In this document: one piece after another, positions 55,495 to 64,000 of the stretch
Layout of the letters: every line of letters starts with the position of its first letter
Numbering within the stretch: position 1 is the stretch's first letter
NCBI RefSeq assembly: GCF_000158955.1
Contig: NZ_GG657757.1
Span: forward strand, 3,362,324-3,426,323
Direction of reading: 5' to 3'
Source: Streptomyces viridochromogenes DSM 40736
GTDB taxonomy: Bacteria > Actinomycetota > Actinomycetes > Streptomycetales > Streptomycetaceae
Length of the DNA stretch: 64,000 bases
The notes under the pieces: model-generated
Databases searched by the model: none
What the model was told of the DNA's origin: nothing
What the model saw: only the letters and a program-made list of their open reading frames with translations
Made by a program: the position numbers and the translations under genes

Positions 55495-56412
55495 TCACAC
55501 CTTCAAGTACTTGCGCAGCGCGAAGAACGCGGCCAACGCCGGCATCAGCAGACTCGTGGCGAGGATGAGCGGCAGCTTCGTGAGAACGGCGTCCCAGCCG
55601 ATGAAGTTGATCAGGTTCAGCTTCTCGGACAGTGCCAGGCCGTGGTCGATGATGAAGTATCTGGCGACCAGCAGGAAGGCGCACGCGAGGGTGCCGCCGA
55701 TGAGCCCGGCGACGGCGGCCTCCATGATGAACGGCGCCTGGATGTAGAAGCCCGAGGCGCCGACCAGGCGCATGATGCCGGTCTCGCGCCGCCGGCTGAA
55801 CGCCGAGACCCGCACGGTGTTGACGATCAGCATCAGCGCGACGACGAGCATGAGCGCCATCACCGCCCGCGCGGCCCAGTTCATGCCGTTGAGGAGCCCG
55901 AACAGATTGTCCAGAATGCCCTTTTGGTCCTGAACGGACTGCACGCCGTCCCGGCCGTCGAAGGCGGTCGCGATGACCTGGTACTTCTGCGGGTCCTTCA
56001 GCTTGATGCGGTACGACTCCTGCATCTGGTCCGGCGTGAGGGAGCTGGCCAGCGGGGAGTCCCCGAACTGCTCCTTGTAGTGCTTGTAGGCCGCGTCCTG
56101 CGACTCGTACGTGACCGTCTGGACGACGCCCATCTTGTCGAGGTCGGTCTTGATCTGCTGCTTCTGGTCGTCCGTCACCGCGCCCTTGGCGCAGTTCGGG
56201 TCGGACTCGGCATCGCTCTTGTTGCAGAGGAAGATCGAGACGTTGACCTTGTCGTACCAGTAGCCCTTCATGGTGTTGACCTGGTCACTCATCAGGAGCG
56301 ACCCACCGAACAGGGCGAGCGACAGGGCGACGGAGACGATGACGGCGAAGGTCATCGTCAGGTTGCGACGGAGACCGACACCGATCTCGGAGAGTACGAA
56401 CTGGGCGCGCAT
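55495..56412 (-). CDS. ftsX: Cell division ABC transporter permease FtsX
   Basis: 305 residues from ATG 56412. Four membrane helices: one near residue 30 (FAVIVSVALSLALFGGSLL), then a large extracellular loop of about 130 residues, then three C-terminal helices (MALMLVVALMLIVNTVRVSA, VAGLIGGTLACAFLLVARYF). The motif AFSRRRETGIMRLVGASGFY is characteristic. FtsX with FtsE transmits ATP hydrolysis to a cell-wall hydrolase at the division site; the hydrolase partner is not in this window. Confidence 0.96.
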   Translation of the reverse strand: MRAQFVLSEIGVGLRRNLTMTFAVIVSVALSLALFGGSLLMSDQVNTMKGYWYDKVNVSIFLCNKSDAESDPNCAKGAVTDDQKQQIKTDLDKMGVVQTVTYESQDAAYKHYKEQFGDSPLASSLTPDQMQESYRIKLKDPQKYQVIATAFDGRDGVQSVQDQKGILDNLFGLLNGMNWAARAVMALMLVVALMLIVNTVRVSAFSRRRETGIMRLVGASGFYIQAPFIMEAAVAGLIGGTLACAFLLVARYFIIDHGLALSEKLNLINFIGWDAVLTKLPLILATSLLMPALAAFFALRKYLKV

Positions 56413-56450
56413 GGCGACGGGTTAAGCCTTTCCGTGGATCTCGTGCGGTG

Positions 56451-57140
56451 TCAGTGCTGGTAGCCGTAGACGCCACGGGCCTGGTCGCGGACGAGGCGGC
56501 CCTTCTCCAGCTCGATGACGCGCTTGCGCATCTGGTCCACGATGTTCTGGTCGTGCGTGGCCATCACCACGGTCGTGCCCGTCCGGTTGATGCGGTCGAG
56601 CAGCTTCATGATGCCGACGGAGGTCTGCGGGTCGAGGTTGCCGGTGGGCTCGTCGGCGATGAGCAGCTTCGGCCGGTTGACGAAGGCCCGCGCGATGGCG
56701 ACGCGCTGCTGCTCACCACCGGACAGCTCGCCGGGCATCCGGTCCTCCTTGCCGCCGAGCCCGACGAGGTCGAGCACCTGCGGCACGGACTTGCGGATCT
56801 CGCCGCGTGACTTGCCGATGACCTCCTGCGCGAAGGCGACGTTCTCGCCGACCGTCTTGTTCGGCAGCAGGCGGAAGTCCTGGAAGACCGTCCCCAGCTG
56901 GCGCCGCATCTGCGGAACCTTCCAGTTGGAGAGGCGTGCGAGGTCCTTGCCCAGGACGTGCACCTGCCCGTGACTGCACCGCTCCTCGCGGAGGATCAGC
57001 CGCAGGAAGGTGGACTTTCCGGAGCCGGAGGACCCCACGAGGAACACGAACTCGCCCTTCTCGACCTCCAGGGAGACATCCCTGAGGGCGGGGCGGGTCT
57101 GCTTGGGGTAGACCTTGGAGACATTGTCGAATCGGATCAC
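56451..57140 (-). CDS. ftsE: Cell division ATP-binding protein FtsE
   Basis: 229 residues from GTG 57140. Walker [11 protein letters not shown], signature [15 protein letters not shown], Walker [15 protein letters not shown] and the H-loop VVMATHDQN are all present. It is 38 bp upstream of ftsX and forms the FtsEX complex. Divergent from the small membrane protein gene at 57382. Confidence 0.97.
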   Translation of the reverse strand: MIRFDNVSKVYPKQTRPALRDVSLEVEKGEFVFLVGSSGSGKSTFLRLILREERCSHGQVHVLGKDLARLSNWKVPQMRRQLGTVFQDFRLLPNKTVGENVAFAQEVIGKSRGEIRKSVPQVLDLVGLGGKEDRMPGELSGGEQQRVAIARAFVNRPKLLIADEPTGNLDPQTSVGIMKLLDRINRTGTTVVMATHDQNIVDQMRKRVIELEKGRLVRDQARGVYGYQH

Positions 57141-57381
57141 GGATGCACCACGGGTCGCCGGGGGTAGATGAGCGTGACCATACGCGAACCGGGTACGTGA
57201 CCGCAGTCACCGGTGGTGGTTGCACAGCGGATGTGCCGTTTTGTACGCCCTGGGGGTGTGGGGAACCGCTCTTTTGCAGCGACCGCGCGCCCTCCGGCGG
57301 AACCTGGCAAAGTGGGGAGGGGAACATTCCCCCACCCACGAACGTTGAACAACCTGGAACCGGCGCAAGGAGGGCGAGCGC

Positions 57382-57573
57382 ATGACGTACGACCGGTTGG
57401 TGTGCGCGAACTGCGCGGCCCCCGTGAACGAGGGCCGCTGCCCCGTGTGCCGCGCGAACCGCGAGCGCCTGCAGCAGGAGAATTTCTTCGCGAGTCTGAA
57501 CCCGATGGCGCTGATCGCCCTGCTGGCCGCGCTGATCGCGGCCGTGGCGCTGCTGGCGCACCAGACGGCGTGA
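57382..57573 (+). CDS. Small zinc-ribbon membrane protein, 63 aa
   Basis: ATG 57382, preceded by aaggaggg at 57369-57376, a strong ribosome site. Two CxxC pairs (VCANCAAPVNEGRCPVCRAN) make a zinc ribbon, followed by one membrane helix (ALIALLAALIAAVALLA). Such proteins are conserved in Streptomyces next to ftsEX as far as I recall; the function is not known. It has its own strong terminator. Confidence 0.88.
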   Translation: MTYDRLVCANCAAPVNEGRCPVCRANRERLQQENFFASLNPMALIALLAALIAAVALLAHQTA

Positions 57574-57607
57574 CGAGCAGGCCAGGACAAGCCGCGCGAG
57601 GACAGGA

Positions 57608-57642
57608 CTGAGGGCCCGGAGCGTGAAGCTCCGGGCCCTCAG
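57608..57642. terminator. Stem-loop terminator after the zinc-ribbon gene
   Basis: Perfect 15-bp stem (57608-57622 and 57628-57642) with a gtgaa loop, 34 bp past the stop. It faces the convergent LAxTG gene as well. Confidence 0.9.
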
Positions 57643-57682
57643 CGCTGCGCTGTGCGCACGGTCCGTACGGACGCGGCTACCG

Positions 57683-58312
57683 TCAGGCGGCAGCCCCGCC
57701 GCGGCCGCCCATGAGGCGCGGCAGGACGCGGAAGCCGACACCGCCGGCGATCATCGTGGCGGCGCCGATCACCAGGAAGGTGGTCTGCGCGGCACCGGTC
57801 TCGGCGAGCTCCTCGCCGTTACCCTTGCCCTGGGCCTGGGCCTGCGCGGCCGGGGTGGAGTCCGAGCCGGTGTCGGTGAGGGAGGAGGAGCCCTCCTGCT
57901 GCGGGGAGGTGCCGCCGTCGGGGTCGGCGTTGTTGCCGCCGCCGTTGTTGCCACCGTTGGCGTTGCCGCCACCGTTGCCGCCGCCGTTCCCGTTGCCCGG
58001 GTTGGTCGGCGCGTCGGTCGGGTCCTCGGTCGGCTCGGTGGGCTCGTCCGTGGGCTCGGTCGGCTCGTCCGTGGGCTCCTCGGTCGACGGCGGGTCCGTC
58101 GGGAGGTCCGTCGGCGGGTCGGTGGGAATGTCGGTCGGCGGGTCCGTCGGCGTCGGCGTCGGGACCGGCGACTCGTCGGCGCACAGGATGCCGAGCAGGC
58201 AGTCGTCCGCCTCAGCGGCGGATGCGGCACCGGCGGCGGTCAGCGAGGCTCCGGCGGCGATCACGGCGCCGGCCGCTATCCGCGCGACACGGATCCGCGT
58301 CTTCTTCGTCAT
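57683..58312 (-). CDS. LAxTG cell-wall-anchored protein with Pro/Thr/Asp/Glu stalk
   Basis: 209 residues from ATG 58312. The signal peptide is cut near AASAAEA; then a short Cys-containing segment (DDCLLGILCADE), about 60 residues of PTDEPTEPT/PTDPPTDLPT repeats, a Gly/Asn-rich stretch, and the sorting signal LAETGAAQTTFLVIGAAT with a membrane helix and basic end. A class E sortase should anchor it to peptidoglycan. With only about 13 residues of non-repetitive mature head it looks like a spacer or wall-filling protein. Confidence 0.9.
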   Translation of the reverse strand: MTKKTRIRVARIAAGAVIAAGASLTAAGAASAAEADDCLLGILCADESPVPTPTPTDPPTDIPTDPPTDLPTDPPSTEEPTDEPTEPTDEPTEPTEDPTDAPTNPGNGNGGGNGGGNANGGNNGGGNNADPDGGTSPQQEGSSSLTDTGSDSTPAAQAQAQGKGNGEELAETGAAQTTFLVIGAATMIAGGVGFRVLPRLMGGRGGAAA

Positions 58313-58558
58313 GTGGTTGCTACCCCCAGTAGCTCATCGTCATTAGGCAGCGTTCGGGGCTGTGCTCGACGGGGACGGCCACGGTGAAAAGGCCCCCCGG
58401 TTCACATGCGCCCCAGAGACACGCATGCCGCGCTTTACCCTTCCCATTTTTCAAAGGCTCGTCAAGGGCGTTTGCGGGTGCCGTGTCCAAGTACGGGGGC
58501 TATGCCGGACGTCGGAGTCTGTGAGTGTGATGTAAAACCCAGACATGCGGGCACAGAA

Positions 58559-58593
58559 AAGGCAACTGCCGCGCTGACGTCGGCAGTTGCCTT
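58559..58593 (-). terminator. Intrinsic terminator after prfB
   Basis: 13-bp perfect stem (58559-58571 and 58581-58593), loop of 9, followed on the minus strand by ttttc; 10 bp past the prfB stop. The region 58313-58558 above it holds the LAxTG gene promoter. Confidence 0.88.
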
Positions 58594-58602
58594 GTCGATA
58601 AA

Positions 58603-59709
58603 TTACTTCTCCTGCTGCTTGCGCCAGCGAATTCCGGCCTCGAGGAACCCGTCGATCTCGCCGTTGAACACGGACTCGGGGTTGCCGACCTCGTGCTCGG
58701 TGCGCAGGTCCTTGACCATCTGGTACGGGTGCAGCACGTAGGAACGCATCTGGTTGCCCCAGGAGTTGCCGCCGTCGCCCTTGAGGGCGTCCATCTTGGC
58801 CTGCTCCTCCTGGCGGCGCCGCTCCAGCAGCTTGGCCTGGAGGACGTTCATGGCCGTGGCCTTGTTCTGGATCTGCGAGCGCTCGTTCTGGCAGGAGACG
58901 ACGATGCCGGTGGGGATGTGGGTGAGGCGCACCGCGGAGTCGGTGGTGTTGACGCCCTGGCCGCCGGGGCCGGACGAGCGGTACACGTCCACCCGCAGTT
59001 CGGACTCGTCGATCTCGATGTGGTCGGTCTGCTCGACCACGGGCAGGACCTCGACGCCCGCGAAGGAGGTCTGGCGCCGGCCCTGGTTGTCGAAGGGCGA
59101 GATGCGCACGAGCCGGTGCGTGCCCTGCTCGACGGAGAGCGTGCCGTAGGCGTAGGGCGCCTGGACGGCGAAGGTGGTCGACTTGATGCCGGCCTCCTCC
59201 GCGTACGACGTCTCGTAGATCTCCGTCTTGTAGCCGCGCTGCTCCGCCCACCGCAGGTACATGCGCTGGAGCTTCTCGGCGAAGTCGGCGGCGTCGACGC
59301 CGCCGGCCTCGGCGCGGATGTTCACCAGGGCCTCACGGGAGTCGTACTCGCCGGACAGGAGGGTGCGGACCTCCATCTCGTCCAGCGCCTTGCGGACGGC
59401 GGCGAGCTCGGACTCGGCCTCGGCGCGGGTGTCCGGGTCGTCCTCCTCCTCGGCCATCTCGAACAGGACGGCGAGGTCGTCGATACGACCGCGCAGGGCC
59501 TCGGCCTTGCGCACCTCGGCCTGGAGGTGGGACAGCTTGCTGGTGATCTTCTGCGCCTCGTCGGGGTTGTCCCACAGGGACGGCGCGGCCGCCTGCTCCT
59601 CGAGCACGGCGATGTCTGCCCTCAGCTTGTCGAGGTCCAGAACGGCCTCGATCGACTCCATGGTCGAGGAGAGGGACTTGAGCTCTTCGGATACATCGAC
59701 GACTGCCAC
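58603..59709 (-). CDS. prfB: Peptide chain release factor 2
   Basis: 368 residues from GTG 59709 ([13 protein letters not shown]). The catalytic GGQ lies in [18 protein letters not shown]; the stop-codon-reading tripeptide is SPF in [17 protein letters not shown], which marks RF2 (UGA and UAA) rather than RF1. The frame is continuous from the start: there is no internal UGA frameshift site of the E. coli kind, so autoregulation by programmed frameshifting is absent. It lies 90 bp downstream of a Ser/Thr kinase gene, all on the minus strand. Confidence 0.97.
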   Translation of the reverse strand: MAVVDVSEELKSLSSTMESIEAVLDLDKLRADIAVLEEQAAAPSLWDNPDEAQKITSKLSHLQAEVRKAEALRGRIDDLAVLFEMAEEEDDPDTRAEAESELAAVRKALDEMEVRTLLSGEYDSREALVNIRAEAGGVDAADFAEKLQRMYLRWAEQRGYKTEIYETSYAEEAGIKSTTFAVQAPYAYGTLSVEQGTHRLVRISPFDNQGRRQTSFAGVEVLPVVEQTDHIEIDESELRVDVYRSSGPGGQGVNTTDSAVRLTHIPTGIVVSCQNERSQIQNKATAMNVLQAKLLERRRQEEQAKMDALKGDGGNSWGNQMRSYVLHPYQMVKDLRTEHEVGNPESVFNGEIDGFLEAGIRWRKQQEK

Positions 59710-59798
59710 GCCTCCAGCGTAACGGCTCCGCCCGGCGGCCAGCGCCGGGCCGCCGCAGCGGACGGGTGCGGGCGCCGGGCTCGGGGCCGCTTCGGAGG

Positions 59799-61040
59799 TC
59801 AGGGGGACTGCGGGGCCGAGTTCTGGGTGTCCCCGGGTGGTGTGCTCGCGTCGTCGTCCGACGTGGACAGCCACGCCCCGACGCCGATCGCCGCGATCAG
59901 GGCGACCGCGCCCGCTCCCAGGGCGAGGCGGCGGCGCCGGGTGGCGGCGCGGTTGCGGGCCGAGCCGGGCCGGGGCGTGCCCGACGCGCGCGGGGCCCGG
60001 GCCGTGCCGTGCGCGCCCCCGGCCAGCTCGTCGGGGGCGGGGACGCGCATGGACGTGTGGGTGTCACGGTTGGAGTCGGCCGGTTTTGATCCCGGCACGA
60101 GGGGGACCGCGCCGCGGCGCCGGGCCCGCTCCGGGGCCGGTCCGGCGGGCTGCTCCTCGCGCTCGGTCTCCTCGGCGGACTCGGTGTCCGGCTCGTCCAC
60201 CTCCAGCGGCGGCATGCCCGCCAGCATCGGCAGCAGCTCGCGCAGCCGCGACCCGAGCTCCGAGGCGCGCAGCCGGGAGGCCGGGGCCTTGGCGAGGCAC
60301 TGGATGATCAGCTGCCACAGCTCGTCCGGGATGCCGGGCAGCGGGACGACGGTCTCCGTGACGTGCCGGCGCAGCACCGCGCCCGGGTGGCCGCCGCCGA
60401 ACGGGGTGAAGCCCGCCAGCAGCTCGTAGAGGACGGTGGCGAGCGCGTAGATGTCGACGGACGCGCGCGGGGGCAGGCCCTCGACGATCTCCGGGGCGAG
60501 GTAGTCGGGCGTGCCGATGATCTTCGTCGCCTTGGTCCGGCGCGGGGTGTCGATGAGTTTCGCCACCCCGAAGTCGGTCAGCAGCGCGCGGTGGGAGCCG
60601 CCGGGGCCGAGCGGGCCCTGCATGTCCAGGAGCACGTTCTCCGGCTTCACGTCCCGGTGCACGACACCCGCGGCGTGCGCGGCCGCCAGCCCGTCGGCGA
60701 TGTTCGCCGCGATGGCGACGGCCGCCTCGGGGGCGAGACGCCGGTCCCGCTCCAGCCGGGTGCGCAGGTCCGTGCCCCGGACGAGGTCCATGACCAGCGC
60801 CAGGTCGTTGCCGTCGACGACCAGGTCGCGCACGGACACGACGTGCGGGTGCTCCAGACCGAGCAGCGCCGTCCGCTCCTGTACGAAGCGGCCGACGAGT
60901 TCCTGGTCGGACGCGAGGTCCTCGCGCAGCAGCTTGATGGCGACGGGGCCTTCGGGACCCTCACCCAGCCACACCGTGCCGGCACTGCCCCGCCCCAGGA
61001 CCTGGTGGGCGGTGTACCGGCTGCCGATCTTCCGTGCCAA
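59799..61040 (-). CDS. pkaB: Serine/threonine protein kinase (PkaB-like)
   Basis: 413 residues from ATG 61040 with aaggag close upstream. N-terminal kinase domain: [14 protein letters not shown], invariant Lys in [32 protein letters not shown] and [13 protein letters not shown]. The region 270-365 is charged and low in complexity, then a membrane helix ([20 protein letters not shown]) and a short external tail. Size and position next to prfB match PkaB of S. coelicolor (SCO2973 by recall); the symbol depends on that synteny. Confidence 0.9.
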   Translation of the reverse strand: MARKIGSRYTAHQVLGRGSAGTVWLGEGPEGPVAIKLLREDLASDQELVGRFVQERTALLGLEHPHVVSVRDLVVDGNDLALVMDLVRGTDLRTRLERDRRLAPEAAVAIAANIADGLAAAHAAGVVHRDVKPENVLLDMQGPLGPGGSHRALLTDFGVAKLIDTPRRTKATKIIGTPDYLAPEIVEGLPPRASVDIYALATVLYELLAGFTPFGGGHPGAVLRRHVTETVVPLPGIPDELWQLIIQCLAKAPASRLRASELGSRLRELLPMLAGMPPLEVDEPDTESAEETEREEQPAGPAPERARRRGAVPLVPGSKPADSNRDTHTSMRVPAPDELAGGAHGTARAPRASGTPRPGSARNRAATRRRRLALGAGAVALIAAIGVGAWLSTSDDDASTPPGDTQNSAPQSP

Positions 61041-61174
61041 GGCTGCTCCTTGCGACGCGTGTTGTCGCCAAAACTACGCGTCCGAGGAGCCAACCTTCAC
61101 CGCCGAGGCGGAAATCACCCGCCGAGTGTCGACAAATCACCAACCCCACAGGCGGGTTCGGGCCAGTTCGCGGT

Positions 61175-62854
61175 CTAAGCGCCCCCGCTGTTGCCGAGCT
61201 TCTCGAACCAGCCCGTCACGGTGTTGAACCAGTCGGTGAGCTGGTCCCAGTAGCCCTTGCCGGTGCCGATCCACTCCTGAAGCGGGCTCAGTTCCCAGAC
61301 CAGCCAGCCGGCGACGAAGAGGATGACGATCGTGAAGAGGCAGCCCTTCAGGCAGCCGAGCCCGGGGATCCGCATCGGGTTGGCGCTGCGCTGCCGCGGC
61401 TGCCGGGGCTCGCGCTGGGGCCGCTGCGGCTGCTGGGGCTGGGGCGGCGGCGCGGGCGGGGCGTAGCGCTGCTGGGGCTGCGGCGCGTACTGCTGGGGCT
61501 GCGGCGCGTACTGCTGGGGCTGCTGCTGCGGATGGCCGTAGCCGGGTCCGGGCGGGGGCTGGTGGCCCCGCTGCGGGGGCTGCTGCGGCCGGGCGACCTG
61601 TCGCTGGGGGCGGCGGCGCAGCGGGTCCTGGTTCGGGTCGAGGTACTGGACCTGCGTCTGCTCGTTGCGGTCGCGGGCGGCCCGCAGCTGGTTCTGCCAG
61701 GGGTGCGGGTCATCGGGCCCGCCGGGACCGCCCTGGCCGGGTGCGCCCGGCGGGACCGGCGGCATGACGGCGGTCGGGTCGGCCGCGCCCCGGCCCGGCA
61801 GCACGGCGGTCGGGTCGGCGGCGCCGGGGGCACCGGTGTGGGGCATGACGCTGGTCGCGGCGTTCGGGTCGTACGAGCCGGCGCCCTGCGGCAGGACCTG
61901 GGTCGGGTCGCCCGAGCCGAAGCTGTCCGGCACGGGCGCGGGCGCCGGGTCGGGCGCCAGGAGCGCGCCCACACCCTCGGCGGCGGCGATCTGCGCGGAG
62001 TTCGAGTGCACCCCGATGCCCTCGGCGACGACGCGCAGGCCGCGGGCGAGGTTCTCGGCGCTGGGCCGCTCGTCCGGGTTCTTGCGCAGACAGCGCTCGA
62101 TGACCGTCCACAGCGGGTCGGGGACCGTGGACGGGCGGCGCGGCTCGGAACTCAGGTGCTGGTGCAGCACCTCGAGGGCGGAGCTGCCGGAGAACGGCGG
62201 GCGGCCGGTGACCAGCTCGTACAGCAGGATGCCGGCGCCGTAGATGTCGACGGCGGAGGTCTGCGGGCGGCCCTCGGCGGACTCGGGGGCGACGTACGCG
62301 GGCGTGCCGACGAACTCCTGGGTGCGGGTCAGGCCCGGGGAGTCGGCGAGGCGGGCGATGCCGAAGTCGGTCAGCAGCGGGTGCATCCGCCCCTCGTACT
62401 GCTGGAGCAGGACGTTCGCCGGCTTCAGGTCGCGGTGGACGACGCCGTCGGCGTGGCTGGCGGCGAGCGCGTCGGCGATCTGGGCGGTGAGCAGCGCCGC
62501 CGCGACCGGGCTGAAGGGCCCGTTCTCGCGCAGGTAACGGTGCAGGTCGGGGCCCTCGACGAGGTCCATGACCAGCGCCAGCAGATCGCCCTCGACCACC
62601 AGGTCGCGGACCCGGACGATGTTCGGGTGGGTCAGCCGGAGCAGGACGGAGCGCTCCCGGAGGAACCGCATGACGACGTCCGCGTCGCTGGCCAGCTCCT
62701 CCTTGAGGACCTTGATCGCCACGGTTTCGCCGGGCTGTCCCGCGACGGCCGCCTCGGCGCCCGCGGTCTCGCGCTGGCGGGCTCGCCAGACGGTGCCCGT
62801 GGCGCCGCGTCCGAGCGGCTCCTCGAGCAGGTACTTGCTGCCTACCGGCCGCAC
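61175..62854 (-). CDS. pkaA: Serine/threonine protein kinase (PkaA-like)
   Basis: 559 residues from GTG 62854. Kinase motifs: LGRGATGTVWRARQ, VAIKVLKEELASD, VVHRDLKPANVLLQ, LTDFGIARL, GTPAYVAPESAEG. After the catalytic domain comes a long juxtamembrane region with DPTAVLP/DPTQVLP repeats and Gln/Pro/Tyr-rich QQYAPQP repeats, then one membrane helix (CLFTIVILFVAGWLVWEL) and a Trp-rich external end (KGYWDQLTDWFNTVTGWF). Thr residues in the repeats may be autophosphorylated (inference). Matches PkaA by size and place; it is 134 bp upstream of the second kinase. Confidence 0.9.
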   Translation of the reverse strand: MRPVGSKYLLEEPLGRGATGTVWRARQRETAGAEAAVAGQPGETVAIKVLKEELASDADVVMRFLRERSVLLRLTHPNIVRVRDLVVEGDLLALVMDLVEGPDLHRYLRENGPFSPVAAALLTAQIADALAASHADGVVHRDLKPANVLLQQYEGRMHPLLTDFGIARLADSPGLTRTQEFVGTPAYVAPESAEGRPQTSAVDIYGAGILLYELVTGRPPFSGSSALEVLHQHLSSEPRRPSTVPDPLWTVIERCLRKNPDERPSAENLARGLRVVAEGIGVHSNSAQIAAAEGVGALLAPDPAPAPVPDSFGSGDPTQVLPQGAGSYDPNAATSVMPHTGAPGAADPTAVLPGRGAADPTAVMPPVPPGAPGQGGPGGPDDPHPWQNQLRAARDRNEQTQVQYLDPNQDPLRRRPQRQVARPQQPPQRGHQPPPGPGYGHPQQQPQQYAPQPQQYAPQPQQRYAPPAPPPQPQQPQRPQREPRQPRQRSANPMRIPGLGCLKGCLFTIVILFVAGWLVWELSPLQEWIGTGKGYWDQLTDWFNTVTGWFEKLGNSGGA

Positions 62855-63216
62855 GTCATGCGCTCCCTGGTGCTTGCCTTGCCTGCTGGCCTGTCCGACC
62901 CACTGTAGTGCCGTGCCGCTGAGGACCGGTGTGTCGTCATTCTGTGGGTCTTACGTATCCGCGTTCACACCTGTTCGAAGCGAAGACGCTCACCTCGGTC
63001 TCCTGGTTGCCGGGAGGGGACGTGACCGATCTCAACTGATCGGGAGTGGGCCATCTCTCAGGCACTTTTGCGGGCAGAGCCGACCAATCAAGATCACTTG
63101 TTCCCGAGCGATGGGCGCGCTGTCAGTGGCAGGTGCGAGGATGCCTGCAGTACTGGCCGACGTGCTGGGGCGGGGTGGGGGACTCCGCGCCTGAGCAGAA
63201 GGGACCGCTGACGGCG
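62855..63216. other. Divergent promoter region between pkaA-like kinase and FHA protein
   Basis: 362 bp without a recognisable gene. It must hold promoters in both directions; an AT-richer stretch around 63075-63105 (ccaatcaagatcacttgttc) is the best place for one, but I cannot assign boxes with confidence. Confidence 0.45.
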
Positions 63217-64000
63217 ATGCAGATCCGGCTGACCGTCGTAGACCCACTGGGCCCGTCGGTGCCGGGGCGGGACCGCGCGCCACGCAGCGACGTGCTGGTC
63301 ACGGCGCCCGCCGGCACGGCGCTCGCGGCGGTGGCCTCGGCACTCGCCCAGGTCGTCTCCGGCGGCGACGGCTCGGGCACCCCCGTGCTGTACGCCGGTG
63401 AGCAGCGGCTGGACGTCCAGCGGTGCACGCTCGGCGAGCCCCCGCTGACCGACGGTGCCGTGCTCTCCGTGGGCGCGCCGGGCGAGCCGGAGCCGCATCC
63501 GGAGCTGGACGACGCCCCGGCCCAGCTCCAGGTGGTCGCCGGTCCGGACGCCGGCGGGGTGCATCTGCTGCACGGCGGCGAGATCCGCATCGGCCGCTCC
63601 GCCGACGCCGACGTACCGCTGGACGACCCGGACGTCTCGCGGCTGCACTGCGCGGTGACGGTGGGCGCCGACGGCCGCGTCTCGGTCGCCGACCTCGACT
63701 CCACGAACGGCACCACGCTGGACGGCACCCGTGTGGGTGCCCGCCAGGTCCGTTTCGCGCCCGGGGCGCTGCTGCGGATCGGCGAGTCGGCGCTGCGGCT
63801 GGCCCCCGCCGGAGGACCCGGTGGCCGGGTGGACGCGACGCCGGACGGAGAGGGCCACGTGCGCGTGCCGGGCCCTGCCGACGGCCCGGGGCCGGATGCC
63901 CGTGTGCCGGACCCGGCCGCTGCCGGTCCCTCCGGGCCCACCCGTCATACGTACGGCTCGGTGGCCTGGGGCACGCCGGGGCCCGCCGGGCGCGGCTCCG
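63217..64000 (+). CDS. FHA-domain protein, probably FtsK/SpoIIIE-type ATPase (C-terminus off the window)
   Basis: ATG 63217 after agaaggg; 261 residues are visible. Residues about 1-90 form an N-terminal ubiquitin-like/YukD-like part (MQIRLTVVDPLGPSVPGRD, VLYAGEQRLDVQRCTLGEPP). The FHA domain follows at about 103-185 with GGEIRIGRSADADVPLDD, VSRLHCAVTV and STNGTTLDG, which binds phosphothreonine. A Pro/Gly-rich linker then begins. In Streptomyces this layout usually precedes FtsK/SpoIIIE ATPase domains, related to EccC; that part is outside the window. The two kinases next door are plausible sources of the phosphothreonine. Confidence 0.82.
   Translation, partial: MQIRLTVVDPLGPSVPGRDRAPRSDVLVTAPAGTALAAVASALAQVVSGGDGSGTPVLYAGEQRLDVQRCTLGEPPLTDGAVLSVGAPGEPEPHPELDDAPAQLQVVAGPDAGGVHLLHGGEIRIGRSADADVPLDDPDVSRLHCAVTVGADGRVSVADLDSTNGTTLDGTRVGARQVRFAPGALLRIGESALRLAPAGGPGGRVDATPDGEGHVRVPGPADGPGPDARVPDPAAAGPSGPTRHTYGSVAWGTPGPAGRGS

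Noticed and set aside
58603..59709. Programmed +1 frameshift in prfB
   Set aside because: The frame is uninterrupted and has no early UGA, as expected in actinobacteria.

Overview
The window is a high-GC actinobacterial chromosome segment, almost certainly from a Streptomyces. The evidence is strong GC bias at third codon positions, frequent GTG starts, LAxTG sorting signals (sortase E type), and a gene order (hppD, murA-hup-malic enzyme, sigU/rsuA, nnaR-narK, smpB-ctpA-ftsX-ftsE, prfB-pkaB-pkaA) that, as I recall it, matches the S. coelicolor core around SCO2925-SCO2975. Most of the window is therefore ordinary core chromosome. I found no CRISPR array, prophage, transposase, or complete biosynthetic or defence cluster.

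Layout, left to right. 0-9 kb: a truncated FAD-linked oxidase, a TPR membrane protein, a 12-copy 15-bp minisatellite, hppD with a divergent Lrp/AsnC regulator, a four-gene osmoprotectant-type ABC transporter operon, and an ArsR-like regulator preceded by four TTGCAW cores spaced exactly 14 bp apart. 9-15 kb: a Lon-like S16 protease, an IclR regulator, a DEAD-type helicase, an MFS exporter and tRNA-Cys(GCA) with a truncated 5' copy next to it. 15-21 kb: a more variable patch with two overlapping small genes, an XRE regulator, an alpha/beta hydrolase, a MerR regulator, a LAxTG surface protein and a SUKH-4 protein. 21-27 kb: a molybdenum hydroxylase operon (FAD, 2Fe-2S and molybdopterin subunits) whose 2Fe-2S subunit carries a disordered, repeat-rich N-terminal extension of about 640 residues.

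27-33 kb: a sugar ABC importer (lipoprotein, two permeases) followed by a GH20 beta-N-acetylhexosaminidase that carries a +1 frameshift near its start. 33-41 kb: yqgE, murA, hup, malic enzyme, a HelD/HelR-type RNA polymerase helicase, and a sigma/anti-sigma pair. 42-46 kb: a CGNR zinc-finger protein, the HemD-winged-helix regulator NnaR and the nitrate transporter NarK with a GlnR-box-like upstream element. 45-53 kb: a membrane protein with a frameshift in a G6 tract, a polysaccharide deacetylase/glycosyltransferase with an acyltransferase (resembling the matAB aggregation locus), and several membrane or hypothetical proteins beside tmRNA. 53-64 kb: ssrA (tmRNA), smpB, a C-terminal processing protease, ftsX, ftsE, a small zinc-ribbon membrane protein, a second LAxTG protein, prfB, two Ser/Thr kinases and the start of an FHA protein.

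The main things worth a second look are the operator array at 8.39 kb, the giant repeat extension on the 2Fe-2S subunit, the repeat-bearing permease, the two single-base frameshifts (real or assembly errors), the tRNA-Cys 5' duplication next to an accessory patch, and the small gene cluster at the 3' end of tmRNA. All function calls come from reading translations by eye; no database search was run.
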